Assembly (NCBI GenBank): GCA_001766905.1
Contig: MEKI01000033.1
Location: 17,113 to 67,279, forward strand
Reading direction: 5' to 3'
Origin: Acidobacteria bacterium RBG_13_68_16
Lineage (GTDB): Bacteria; Acidobacteriota; Thermoanaerobaculia; Thermoanaerobaculales; Thermoanaerobaculaceae
Length of the DNA stretch: 50,167 nt
Shown here: positions 33,594-41,379 of the stretch, one piece after another
How positions within the stretch are numbered: position 1 is the first letter of the stretch
Layout: each line of letters begins with the position of its first letter
The notes under the pieces: model-generated
Seen by the model: only the letters and a program-made list of their open reading frames with translations
What the model was told of the DNA's origin: nothing
The model's database searches: none
Program-made: the position numbers and the translations under genes

Positions 33594-33602
33594 TGGTACT
33601 CT
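33594..33602 (+). promoter_or_regulatory. Possible internal extended -10 before the receiver-kinase gene
   Basis: TGGTACTCT in the 73-base gap after the methyltransferase stop, 57 bases before the next ATG. It could let the receiver-kinase be made independently of the upstream genes. Confidence 0.3.
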
Positions 33603-33659
33603 GCTCTGAAGGGGAAGCACCGAAGCGGTCTTGCTGACGCGAACGCGGAAGGGCGGGTG

Positions 33660-34811
33660 ATGGAGCGAACGATTCTTTACGTTGACGACGACGCGGCGAA
33701 CCTGACGGTCCTGCAGGCTGCGTGCGCCGACGAGTTCGACGTCGTCACGGCCGAGAGCGCGGAGGTGGCCCTGGCGATCATGCGCCAGCACGAGATCGCC
33801 GTGCTTCTCGTCGACCAGCGGATGCCCGGGATGACGGGCGTCGAGCTTTTTGAGGCCACGCGCGAGCACTACCCGGACGCCGTGAGGATCCTCATCACCG
33901 CGTACTCCGACTTGACCGACGCGATCAACGCAATCAACCGGGGTCAGGTGCGGGGTTACCTGAGAAAACCGTGGGAGCCGGAGCACCTCAAGGCCACGCT
34001 TCGCGATGCCCTCGAGGTGTACGACACGAGGCGCAAGGTCCGCGAGCTGGAGCGGCGTCTCCTCGAGACCGAGCGCGTCTACTCGCTCGGGGTGGTCGCC
34101 GCGAGCGTCGCACACGAGTTGCGCAGTCCGCTCACAGCGCTGTTGACGACTCTCGACCTCGCTGAGATGCGGCTCAAGAGCATGATCGACGGCTTGAGCT
34201 CGGGACGGTCGATCGCACCCGACGAGGTTGAATCCGTGAAGAAGGTCGGCGACCAGATCTCAAGGGCAAAGCAGGCCGTTGATCAGATCACCGAGATCAC
34301 CTCCGGAATCGAGCTTTCCCACCGGCGGCGGGACGAGGAACGGACCACCGACATGAAGGAAGTGGCAAACCTCACCCTCAGGTGCGTGCGCGCCGAGCTG
34401 CTCAAACGGGCCCAGATTCAGGTCGAGATCGAGCCCAGCCCGCCGGTCCTGGGGTCGCCTAACAAGCTGGGGCAGGTTGTCATGAACCTGCTCATCAACG
34501 CGCTTCAGGCGCTTCCGGATCGCCCGCGGGGACAGAACCTCGTGTCGCTGCGGCTGCGGCCAGCCGGGGACTTTGTCCGGCTCGAGGTCGAGGACAACGG
34601 GTCGGGGATACCGCAGGACGTCCTCGTGAAGATCTTCGACCCGTTCTTCACCACCAAGACCCACGGGGGCACAGGCCTCGGGCTCGCGATCTCCAAGCAG
34701 ATCATAGAGGAGGTGCGAGGTCGCATCTCCGTCGAGAGCGAGCTCGGGCGCGGAACCCGTTTCTCCGTGGAGCTTCCGGTGGCTACTCCGCCAAACGCCG
34801 TTTCCGACTAG
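33660..34811 (+). CDS. Receiver-histidine kinase protein (PhcR-like)
   Basis: A 383-residue soluble protein. The receiver (residues 4-120) has acidic residues DDD (9-11), phospho-Asp52 in VDQRMPG, and LRKPW at the switch Lys. RGQVRGYLRKPWEPEHL is typical of the PhcR/HupR-like receivers. A short linker leads to a kinase with His152 in VAHELRSP and a full ATP domain (NLLINALQ, EDNGSGIP, DPFFTTKTHGGTGLGLAIS). A receiver whose output is a kinase is the PhcR design. GGAAGG before the ATG at 33660 sets the start; a GTG at 33657 is equivalent. It follows the PhcB-like gene by 73 bases. Confidence 0.92.
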   Translation: MERTILYVDDDAANLTVLQAACADEFDVVTAESAEVALAIMRQHEIAVLLVDQRMPGMTGVELFEATREHYPDAVRILITAYSDLTDAINAINRGQVRGYLRKPWEPEHLKATLRDALEVYDTRRKVRELERRLLETERVYSLGVVAASVAHELRSPLTALLTTLDLAEMRLKSMIDGLSSGRSIAPDEVESVKKVGDQISRAKQAVDQITEITSGIELSHRRRDEERTTDMKEVANLTLRCVRAELLKRAQIQVEIEPSPPVLGSPNKLGQVVMNLLINALQALPDRPRGQNLVSLRLRPAGDFVRLEVEDNGSGIPQDVLVKIFDPFFTTKTHGGTGLGLAISKQIIEEVRGRISVESELGRGTRFSVELPVATPPNAVSD

Positions 34812-34829
34812 AGAAGCGCCGGCTTGGCC

Positions 34830-34860
34830 CCGTGTACACGGCTGGTTGGCTCGTGTACAC
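34830..34860. repeat. Paired palindromes GTGTACAC, 21 bases apart
   Basis: The first palindrome, CCGTGTACACGG, is 12 bases and perfect (34830-34841). GTGTACAC recurs at 34853-34860. Both are self-complementary and 21 bases apart, two helical turns. They lie between the 3' ends of the receiver-kinase and the small membrane protein genes. Together they could also fold as a 9-bp stem with an 11-base loop, so a termination or RNA role is as likely as a protein site. Confidence 0.4.
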
Positions 34861-34923
34861 CAACACGGCCTCACACCTTGGACCCTTACGAACAGAGATT
34901 GTCGCTGTGACCCCGCACACCGC

Positions 34924-35304
34924 TCAGGCTGACGCCACGGCAGCCTTTGGGCGAGAAGCCAAAAACAGAACCAGAAGCACAACATCCACGACAAGGTGGA
35001 CCCACCAGAAGGTGGCAATGGAACCAAGCGTGACCAGCGTAACCACGTAGGAACACGTGCCGAGGGCGTATCGCAGAATACCCATGTCGATGATCAGACT
35101 GTGCCTCGCCGGATTCTTGGAGGCCACCAGAAACATGACGCCAAAGACAAGCATCAAGGCGCCAAACGGATGGACGTACACGAGGGCTCCGGGGATATAC
35201 TCGAGCCCAAAGAGCCGTGCTATCGGTTCGCTGGCAAAGAAGGACGGAAGCCCCCGAAAAAGGATCTCGACAACAGCCGCGATGATAAGGACGATTTTGG
35301 CCAA
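34924..35304 (-). CDS. Small four-TM membrane protein
   Basis: A 126-residue protein with four predicted transmembrane helices: MAKIVLIIAAVVEILFRGLPS, ALMLVFGVMFLVAS, LRYALGTCSYVVTLVTLG and FWWVHLVVDVVLLVLFLA. I recognise no family, though the layout resembles small DoxX/DUF4345-like proteins. It begins with TTG at 35304, supported by a near-perfect Shine-Dalgarno, AAGGAGGTAAGACGCT, at normal distance. Codon use is less GC-rich than that of its neighbours, and the local region (34.9-35.4 kb) is AT-richer, which could mark later acquisition. Confidence 0.75.
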   Translation of the reverse strand: MAKIVLIIAAVVEILFRGLPSFFASEPIARLFGLEYIPGALVYVHPFGALMLVFGVMFLVASKNPARHSLIIDMGILRYALGTCSYVVTLVTLGSIATFWWVHLVVDVVLLVLFLASRPKAAVASA

Positions 35305-35541
35305 AGCGTCTTACCTCCTTCTCCTTCTCCGTAGTTCGACCAGATGCGGCGTGCAGGACCACAGCGACACACCGAGTGGCGTCGTGAGAAAACTCCCCTC
35401 GTTTGCCGACCCTCCGGCAGAGTGGCGTTCTTTTGGTAGACAGTATGGAGTCCACGTCAGGCCCCGTCAACCTCTGCGAAGCCGAGCCTGACCCTCGACG
35501 ATCGGTCAGGGGCAGGCGAGCGCCCGAGAATGGCTGGAGTT

Positions 35542-36255
35542 TCAGCTTGCGAAGCGATCCAGGTACGAGACCAGCCGCCCCTCATTGCTCTCATCGAAGG
35601 CGGCGAACACCACACCCACTCCCGAGAACGGCTCACTCGGCTCGGCGGTGCGCCGGACGACCCGCGCTCGGCCCCGGATCGGCTCGTGGGAACCCGGGAG
35701 CAACAGCTCGAAGGCCAGCACCGTCCCGGGTCGGAAGGTGTGGGGGATATCCAGGAGCATGCCGGTGGTCGAGATGTTAACGGTCCGGCAGTCGACCCGT
35801 TTTACGGGGCGGTCGGCGACCACCTGGATCCGGCTCGGGATGGTCAGTGGGAGCCTGGGTGCGGTGCTGAACAGACGGTCGAGGACCTCCGCCAGCCGCA
35901 GCTCGACCTCCTCCCATGTGACCACGCGGTTCGCGCCCCGACCGGCGTACATCTCCGCCTCGGATCGGTAGCGCTCATGGGCGACCAGCACCACCGATGA
36001 GGTCCGGCACGGGCAGTCCGGCTTTCGGAGGGCGGCGAGGAAGGTCGACATTGGAGCTCCGCGTAGCGGGTACGCCACGGCGAGGGCATCGTAGTGGCCG
36101 ATGGACGCCAACTCGACCGCCTCCGACCAGTCGTCGGCCCCGCCCGTGACGACCGCCTGAAGGGGGGTCAATGCCCTGCGAAGCCTCTCCAGCCCGGCAG
36201 GCTCGAACCCCACCGGGAGCACGGTGTACCAGTCCGCCGAAGAGTCCATCTGCAT
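35542..36255 (-). CDS. Pseudo-receiver plus PilZ protein (paralogue A)
   Basis: A 237-residue protein. Residues about 8-125 look like a receiver fold, but the phospho-acceptor is lost: the strand reads YDALAVAYPLRGAPMS where LLDxxMP is expected. Residues about 130-235 are a PilZ domain with TVNISTTGML (NxSxxG) but no RxxxR, so cyclic di-GMP binding is doubtful. It resembles the protein encoded at 48557-49267 along its whole length (shared GRGA-RV, APR--L--PSRI and GMLL--PH). The ATG at 36255 has GGAGGGGGCC before it. The gene is isolated and lies opposite an 81-residue protein. Confidence 0.8.
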   Translation of the reverse strand: MQMDSSADWYTVLPVGFEPAGLERLRRALTPLQAVVTGGADDWSEAVELASIGHYDALAVAYPLRGAPMSTFLAALRKPDCPCRTSSVVLVAHERYRSEAEMYAGRGANRVVTWEEVELRLAEVLDRLFSTAPRLPLTIPSRIQVVADRPVKRVDCRTVNISTTGMLLDIPHTFRPGTVLAFELLLPGSHEPIRGRARVVRRTAEPSEPFSGVGVVFAAFDESNEGRLVSYLDRFAS

Positions 36256-36438
36256 GGCCCCCTCCGTGACAATAGCATGACCCCCGCAGCGCGCGCCAGC
36301 TGTGACCCTTCTCACACGGGAGGCCCATCCCCGTCGCGCCCCGTGAACCTGAGCAGGCTTCTGTGCGTCTAATGAAGTGCAGATGGTGGGTGCGCGCGGT
36401 GGGTGGACGCCGCGACCAGCGGAGCGATTGGGGGGCTT

Positions 36439-36684
36439 ATGGCGTATGTGCCTTTTGCGGTCAGCGGGGTCCGTCCCTCAGAGCACGACCTGCAGGAACA
36501 CTCGGTTCTCGTAATTCTCGACCACGGCGACCATGCCCGTGTCGCGTCGGTCGCGATGGTGCGCTCGCCCCAACTGGGCGACCGGTTCAACCTCGACGGA
36601 ATGACGTGGGAGATCTTCAGGGTCAAGGACTTGCAGCGCGGTTACGTGGCTCGTCCCGTCAGGCCGGGGACATGCGTCCACTGA
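36439..36684 (+). CDS. Small hypothetical protein (81 residues)
   Basis: MAYVPFAVSGVRPSEHDLQE followed by beta-rich sequence HSVLVILDHGDHARVASVAMV and WEIFRVKDLQRGYVARPV. I recognise no domain. The ATG at 36439 follows GGGGGG. GTG starts further upstream are possible. It is divergent from the pseudo-receiver-PilZ gene and converges on the DinB gene. Codon use is normal for the window, so a real gene is likely, but unconfirmed. Confidence 0.5.
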   Translation: MAYVPFAVSGVRPSEHDLQEHSVLVILDHGDHARVASVAMVRSPQLGDRFNLDGMTWEIFRVKDLQRGYVARPVRPGTCVH

Positions 36685-36720
36685 TCGGGCGTGCATTCGC
36701 GGATGCGGGAGCCGTCAGCC

Positions 36721-37251
36721 TTACCCGTTCTTGAGCGCTGCACGCAGCCACCGAATCTGCTCCGCGTGAGCGTGGGCGTGTTTGGCGTAGATCTCCAGCC
36801 AGCGTTCGGCCGTGTAAAGCCCGATCTCGGTGTGCCACCCGGCCGCACTCCACTCCTCTTCCGACATGCCCCTGAGGAGCTGGACAGTGGTCGCACGGGC
36901 GCTGCGGAGCGCGTCCAGCGCGGGCTGGATGTCACGCCCCGCATACCGGAGCCGCGTCGCGAAGGCCTCCTGATCGTATCCGTGGATGACGGGGCGCGGC
37001 TCGGCGATCAGCCGGCGAAGCCGGATTGCCGAGATCATCTCGCTGTCCGCGAGGTGGTGGACGACCTCCGCCGCGCTCCACTTCCCCGGGAACGCCCTCC
37101 TTGGAAGGTCGTCGGGTGGGAAACCCACGAGGCTGCTCACGACCTCTTCGGCGCCCAAGGCGTAGCGTTCAATGAGCGTGACCCGTTCTTCCTTTGTCCC
37201 ACGCCTCCCTGCCGACCCAGGCCGCGGCTGCACCCGGGCAACCTGCGGCAT
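36721..37251 (-). CDS. DinB/YfiT-like four-helix protein
   Basis: A 176-residue protein with a DinB-type four-helix bundle. The FPGKWSAAEVVHHLADSE helix contains the first metal-ligand-type His; Tyr/Arg and the AKHAHAHAEQIRWL helix near the C-terminus contain the other His residues. Relatives include thiol S-transferases that use bacillithiol or mycothiol and enzymes of unknown reaction. The start at 37251 gives a 30-residue N-terminal extension of doubtful reality; no GTG/TTG start closer to the fold was found in frame. A PIG-L deacetylase, a family involved in low-molecular thiol synthesis, is encoded about 7 kb away, but no link is shown. Confidence 0.8.
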   Translation of the reverse strand: MPQVARVQPRPGSAGRRGTKEERVTLIERYALGAEEVVSSLVGFPPDDLPRRAFPGKWSAAEVVHHLADSEMISAIRLRRLIAEPRPVIHGYDQEAFATRLRYAGRDIQPALDALRSARATTVQLLRGMSEEEWSAAGWHTEIGLYTAERWLEIYAKHAHAHAEQIRWLRAALKNG

Positions 37252-37326
37252 TGAGATTACGAAAAAGAGGCACCGAGAGTTGCGCACGGGGAACAGATCG
37301 GGAAAGATGGGCCCGGGAGAGAGAGC

Positions 37327-38121
37327 GTGCCATCGGGTGGACAGTTCCGGACTCAGGTTGGGTTCGGCGGATTCGGCGGCCTGTCGGGTCGCCCGCCGCG
37401 CGACGTCGTCGCGGTTCTGGTTGCGCTTTTTGTCACCTTCGCGCTCCAGTTCTTCGAGTCAACGGCGATCATCCCCGCCACACTCCGCCTTACGCCCGCC
37501 GTGTGGCGTTCCGGCTTCGTCTGGCAACTGGGCACGTACGCGTTCTCCGGCGTGGGTGGGCCGAGCCTCTGGTTCCTGCTCGAGCTGTTCATCGTCTACT
37601 GGTTTGGAGCGGACGTGCACGCGCGGCTCGGACGCCGGGGTTTCTGGAGGTTGCTCGCCTTGGCGGTGCCGGGTGCGGCCTTGGTTGCCGTGGTCACCCA
37701 GATCGCCCTGGAGGCCCTCGCAGGCCAAAGCCCGACCCCGGTCCCGTTCCAGTTGATGCAGGGCCAGCGGGTTCTCATGACGATCCTGATCGCCTCCTTT
37801 GCGACGGTCTACAAGGACGCCACGATTCTCGCCTTCTTCGTGCTCCCGCTTCGGGCGCGCTGGTTCGTGTGGCTCGGAATCGTGATCGGTTTCGTGGCGT
37901 ACCTGGGCACGAAGGACCTCTCCGGTTTCGCCGGCATCTGCGGCGCGACGGGAATCAGCGTGCTGGCGCTGTCACGCCGCGTCGCGGGACGCAGGATGCA
38001 GACCCGGTGGCTCGAGTGGCGACGTTCCCGCCTCACGCGCAAGGTAGACCGGCTGGCGCGGAAGCGCGGGCTGCGGGTGGTGGACCGCGGCGACGAAGGC
38101 GGCGGTCCAACGATCCATTAG
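37327..38121 (+). CDS. Rhomboid-like membrane protein without catalytic motif
   Basis: A 264-residue protein with about six transmembrane helices. WQLGTYAFSGVGGPSLWFLLELFIVYWFGADV copies the rhomboid loop-1 region, but the conserved second-helix His pattern is altered and no GxSG serine motif occurs in the middle helix (MTILIASFATVYKD). It should therefore be a non-peptidase (iRhom or DUF1751-like) membrane protein. The C-terminal 50 residues are a basic cytoplasmic tail. It starts with GTG at 37327 after GGGAGAGAGAGC. Its stop overlaps the convergent NAD(P)-binding gene by 4 bases. Confidence 0.78.
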   Translation: MPSGGQFRTQVGFGGFGGLSGRPPRDVVAVLVALFVTFALQFFESTAIIPATLRLTPAVWRSGFVWQLGTYAFSGVGGPSLWFLLELFIVYWFGADVHARLGRRGFWRLLALAVPGAALVAVVTQIALEALAGQSPTPVPFQLMQGQRVLMTILIASFATVYKDATILAFFVLPLRARWFVWLGIVIGFVAYLGTKDLSGFAGICGATGISVLALSRRVAGRRMQTRWLEWRRSRLTRKVDRLARKRGLRVVDRGDEGGGPTIH

Positions 38122-38795
38122 GCGGCAGCGAGCGCGACAATACGGTCGGACTCGAAGACGTTCACGCCCGGAGGGGCGATCTTCGCGACCCTCACCATCG
38201 CTTCCGCCACCGCCCTCGCCGGCACGGGCCGGTACTTCCTGGCCGTGCCTTTCAGCAGCAACGAAACCGGTGCAAGGGCCAGGGCCGCGACACGCTCGCC
38301 CAGCCTGAATTCCTCCCGTTGCCCCAGCAGGAGCGAGGGGCGGAAGATCTGTGTCCCCCGGAACGGAAGGTCGCGGATCGCCCGCTCGGTTTCCCCTTTG
38401 ACCCGGCTGTAAAACACCCGCGAGTGGGCGTCGGCCCCAAGCGCCGAGACGAGCAGCAGCTGCCTGGCACCGCTCTCGGCTGTCGCCCGCGCGGCTCCCA
38501 CGACGTGCCCGAAGTCGACCTTGTAGAAGGCCTCCCGGGAGCCGGCCGCCCGGATCGTGGTCCCCAGGCAGCAGAAGACGTCGTCCACCCCCAGAAGGCG
38601 CCCGTACTCGTGCACCCTGGCAAAATCCGTCACGTGCCAGCGCAACTTGGGGTGCTCCCGCGGGGCGGGCTTCCTGGCCAGCACGACAACGCGGCCGTAC
38701 GCCTCGTCCCCGAGCAGCAGGTCCAGGCAGCGCCTCCCGACCAGTCCCGTGGCGCCGAGGACCAGCGCGGAAAGCGTCAGGGCGGGTGTGGTCAC
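38118..38795 (-). CDS. NAD(P)-binding oxidoreductase, HTATIP2/CC3-like
   Basis: A 225-residue atypical short-chain dehydrogenase. The nucleotide-binding motif is VLGATGLVGRRCLDLLL. CLGTTIRAAGSREAFYKVDFGHVVG and LLLVSALGADAHSRVFYSRVKGETER contain the SxxxxxxYxxxK-like catalytic arrangement of the HTATIP2/TIP30 group. The length matches. The natural substrate is unknown; the family often interacts with NADPH and may act as a carbonyl reductase. It starts with GTG at 38795. The stop converges with the rhomboid-like gene, overlapping by 4 bases. Confidence 0.88.
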   Translation of the reverse strand: MTTPALTLSALVLGATGLVGRRCLDLLLGDEAYGRVVVLARKPAPREHPKLRWHVTDFARVHEYGRLLGVDDVFCCLGTTIRAAGSREAFYKVDFGHVVGAARATAESGARQLLLVSALGADAHSRVFYSRVKGETERAIRDLPFRGTQIFRPSLLLGQREEFRLGERVAALALAPVSLLLKGTARKYRPVPARAVAEAMVRVAKIAPPGVNVFESDRIVALAAA

Positions 38796-38914
38796 AGCAC
38801 CACACCCTGTCTTCGAGGATCTATACGCACGCAGCGTTTCGCCGGCAACCGAGGTCCACCCATGGGCGCTTTGCGACTCACGATGGCCAAGCGAGGCGGT
38901 GACGACTCAACCCG

Positions 38915-39094
38915 TCAGTCCTGAGCAGCCTCGAGGAAGCGCTGGGCACCGACCGACCCGAGGTTTCTCAGGAACCGATCGCCGTTCCGCAGGCCCTCGC
39001 GCCTCACCCGGGCCAGCAGAAACCCGCCCAGCACGACGATGGCGCCGGCCGAGAACCCGAGGAAGAACATGAACATGTCCCAATCCAGACCCAT
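38915..39094 (-). CDS. Single-TM micro-protein (59 residues)
   Basis: MGLDWDMFMFFLGFSAGAIVVLGGFLLARVRREG... One transmembrane helix (about 7-29) with a basic cytoplasmic tail ending FLRNLGSVGAQRFLEAAQD. GGAGGCACC lies directly before the ATG at 39094, which makes it a believable gene despite its size. A 101-residue frame extends further upstream but has no ribosome site. No family is recognised. Confidence 0.6.
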   Translation of the reverse strand: MGLDWDMFMFFLGFSAGAIVVLGGFLLARVRREGLRNGDRFLRNLGSVGAQRFLEAAQD

Positions 39095-39248
39095 GGTGCC
39101 TCCAGACCCGGGATGAACCACGTAGCTGGGGTCCATAGAACCGGTCGCAGTCTTCAACAGGCACGCCAAACCCGGGAATTCCCGGCGCTTCGGCATGGTG
39201 AGAAGGGCACGAAAGGCCACCTTGGCGGGTCAGGAAAACCCCGGTTTC

Positions 39249-39257
39249 TGCTATGAT
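39249..39257 (+). promoter_or_regulatory. Extended -10 promoter of tandem PilZ gene, leaderless
   Basis: TGCTATGAT ends 9 bases before the ATG at 39267, so the mRNA should begin within about 3 bases of the start codon. The nonamer is the same as that before the first gamma-glutamyltranspeptidase. No Shine-Dalgarno is present. Confidence 0.5.
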
Positions 39258-39266
39258 TTCTCAGTA

Positions 39267-39953
39267 ATGACGGGAAAGATCCCCACCAAGGAGCGCCGCC
39301 GGCACCCGCGTCACCAGGTTAACGACGTGAAGGGGACCCTGCGCTTCAGCTCCGGTGCAAAGATCATCAACATGAGCCTCACCGGGATGGCGGTCGAGAC
39401 CGACACCCAGGTCCGGGTCGGCCGCTCTTACTCGCTGACCCTCAAACACGGCAACGACTTCGTACTCACGCTCTCCGGGAGCGTTGTGTGGTGTCACCTA
39501 CGGGGCATCCGGAAGACCGATGGCGGCGAGACCAAGAGCGTCTACCACGCTGGCTTCCGGTTCGAGGACATTCTGACCGACAAGGCGCAGGAGCTGACAC
39601 GCTTCCTTGAGGCGACGGCGATCATCGCCCTGGACACGAGGATTTCTGGCCGCTTCAAGCTCAAGCTCACAGAACCGGTCGATCTGGACACGGAGTACGC
39701 GTTCGTGGTCAAGACCATCAGTGCTTCGGGATTGCTCCTCGAGACCGAGACGGCGCCCCCGGAGGGGACCACCTTCGACATGGAAGTCCACCTGCACGGT
39801 GTCGTGCTCCAGACCAGAGGACGCATCGTCCACTCCCGGGAGGTAACCGACCCCAAGACAGGCCGGGTCACACAGATCGGAGTGGAGTTCGTCGAGAGCG
39901 CCGAGGCGGAGCGACACGCCATCGAGGACTTCATCGCCCAGCAGCTTCATTAG
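39267..39953 (+). CDS. Tandem PilZ-domain protein
   Basis: A 228-residue protein with two PilZ barrels. The first (residues 8-125) has both binding motifs intact: RRHPR (11-15, RxxxR) and NMSLTG (35-40, NxSxxG). It should bind cyclic di-GMP. The second (about 127-228) keeps only ISASGLLLE and lacks the Arg pair, so it is probably a dimerising or partner-binding domain. No membrane segment is present. The promoter is leaderless (see 39249). It is a cytoplasmic effector of cyclic di-GMP; no cyclase or phosphodiesterase gene lies in the window. It is followed at 40018 by a convergent gene. Confidence 0.9.
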   Translation: MTGKIPTKERRRHPRHQVNDVKGTLRFSSGAKIINMSLTGMAVETDTQVRVGRSYSLTLKHGNDFVLTLSGSVVWCHLRGIRKTDGGETKSVYHAGFRFEDILTDKAQELTRFLEATAIIALDTRISGRFKLKLTEPVDLDTEYAFVVKTISASGLLLETETAPPEGTTFDMEVHLHGVVLQTRGRIVHSREVTDPKTGRVTQIGVEFVESAEAERHAIEDFIAQQLH

Positions 39954-40017
39954 CCAGGCGCTTGCCTACCTTGCACCCAGCCGCCGGGTCGGGCCCCAGG
40001 ACTCGCCCCACGGCTCG

Positions 40018-40212
40018 CTAGTCATCGAGCGGACGGGGCTGCGGTCCCGGCACGATGCCCTCGATGTCGGGATCCACGCCGGGTTCGTGTGCCGGGCGTT
40101 CCTGCTTCTCAGCCTTGCGCTGGACGCGCCTTTCCGCCTTGTCCTTCTGTCGCTGCTGGCGGGCGCGCTCGCGCTCCCGCTTTGTGATCGACGCTCCACG
40201 GTTGGTACCCAA
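40018..40212 (-). CDS. Highly charged small protein (64 residues)
   Basis: MGTNRGASITKRERERARQQ, then a Lys/Arg/Glu-rich helix, and a conserved-looking end GVDPDIEGIVPGPQPRPLDD. Small proteins of this shape occur in several soil bacteria, usually without annotation. The start is TTG at 40212, supported by CGGAGGTGGGC before it. The first half is probably one long coiled or single helix; the C-terminal half is Pro-rich. The role is unknown. It is divergent from the DUF2911 gene. Confidence 0.6.
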   Translation of the reverse strand: MGTNRGASITKRERERARQQRQKDKAERRVQRKAEKQERPAHEPGVDPDIEGIVPGPQPRPLDD

Positions 40213-40524
40213 GCCCACCTCCGAAGCCGCATTGCTCCGCGCGCCCACCGGTGACACGGCGAAGCGAACGGTACGTGAAGCTATCACGCGCGCGATGGAA
40301 AAGCGACCTGGCGCGAATCTCCCGAGCCCGCGACCGCGAATAACCCGCCGACTGCGGCGGGGGCTGCAAGGGCTGCAGCGGCGATCGCTCCCCCGGTCAT
40401 TCCTCGTAGCGCCGGACTGCCCGGACATCACCCGCGGGACGTTCACGTCCGTGAGTATGCTGGCGACACGCGCTTGACGGGGATGCGACTCTGTCTTAAC
40501 CTCGCGCCGCAAGGGAGGTCAACC
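40213..40524. other. Gene-free stretch upstream of DUF2911 gene
   Basis: 312 bases between the 64-residue protein and the DUF2911 gene. It holds the strong promoter at 40474-40502 and a small inverted repeat TCACG-TC-CGTGA at 40443-40454, 20 bases before the -35. Open frames across it lack ribosome sites and family features. Nothing else was recognised. Confidence 0.55.
40474..40502 (+). promoter_or_regulatory. Sigma70-type promoter of DUF2911 gene
   Basis: TTGACG (40474-40479), a 17-base spacer and TAACCT (40497-40502). It is the best two-part promoter in the window. The leader of about 16 bases contains AAGGGAGGTC. A small inverted repeat, TCACG-TC-CGTGA (40443-40454), precedes it and may bind a regulator. 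Confidence 0.6.
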
Positions 40525-41379
40525 ATGAGGAAGTTCTCGTCGTGTCTCATCGCAGCGTTTGTTGCATCGCTGTTCGTCTCCGTCGCGTGGGCGCAGCAGC
40601 TGGACCTGCCGCGCCCCAGTCCGAAGGCCACGGTCACGCAGACCGTTGGGCTCACGGACGTCACGATCGCCTACTGTCGGCCCAGCGTGAGAGGGCGTGC
40701 GATCTGGGGCGGGCTCGTCCCCTACGACCAGGTGTGGCGGACCGGGGCCAACGAGGCCACGACAATCACGTTTGCCGACGACGTCACGATCGAGGCCACC
40801 ACGCTGCCCGCCGGAACCTACGGCCTGTTCACGGTACCCGGCAAGGACGAGTGGACGGTGGTCTTCAACAAGGGCGCCAAGCAGTGGGGGGCCTACGAAT
40901 ACAAGCAGGCCGAGGACGCGCTGCGCATCAAGGCCAAGCCTCAGCCCGCCGAGTTCCACGAGGTGATGACCTTCTCCTTCCCCGCCGTCTCGACCGAGTC
41001 GGCGCAGGTCGCCCTGGCATGGGAAAAGCTCCGGGTGTCGTTTACGTTCAAGGTGGACACGATCAACAAGGTGCTCGCGGCTTCCCGCAAGGCGGTCGCC
41101 GACGCCAAGCCCGACGACTGGCGCACACCCTATCGCGCCGCGGCCTTTTGCCTCGACAACAATGTGAATGCCGCCGACGCCAAGGCGTGGCTCGCAAAGT
41201 CAGTGGCGGTCAAGGAGACGATGTACAACCTGAGCGGCCAGGCGCGCATGCTCGCCATGGAGGGGAAGAAGGCGGATGCCATCGCGCTGGCGAAGAAAGC
41301 CATAGCGGTCGGGAAGACCGCCGATGCCAAGGCCGACACGTCGATGGTGGACAACCTGATCAAGGAGTGGGAGAAGTGA
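40525..41379 (+). CDS. Exported DUF2911 protein
   Basis: A 284-residue exported protein (signal MRKFSSCLIAAFVASLFVSVAWA). DUF2911 covers about residues 25-175: RPSPKATVTQTVGLTDVTIAYCRPSVRGRAIWG, then WRTGANEATTITF and LPAGTYGLFTVPG are its signature. The C-terminal third is helical and TPR-like (AAAFCLDNNVNAADAKAWLAKS). The function is unknown. GGGAGGTCAACC precedes the ATG at 40525, and a good promoter lies upstream. The stop codon opens a stem-loop and repeats like those behind the alcohol dehydrogenase. Confidence 0.87.
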   Translation: MRKFSSCLIAAFVASLFVSVAWAQQLDLPRPSPKATVTQTVGLTDVTIAYCRPSVRGRAIWGGLVPYDQVWRTGANEATTITFADDVTIEATTLPAGTYGLFTVPGKDEWTVVFNKGAKQWGAYEYKQAEDALRIKAKPQPAEFHEVMTFSFPAVSTESAQVALAWEKLRVSFTFKVDTINKVLAASRKAVADAKPDDWRTPYRAAAFCLDNNVNAADAKAWLAKSVAVKETMYNLSGQARMLAMEGKKADAIALAKKAIAVGKTADAKADTSMVDNLIKEWEK

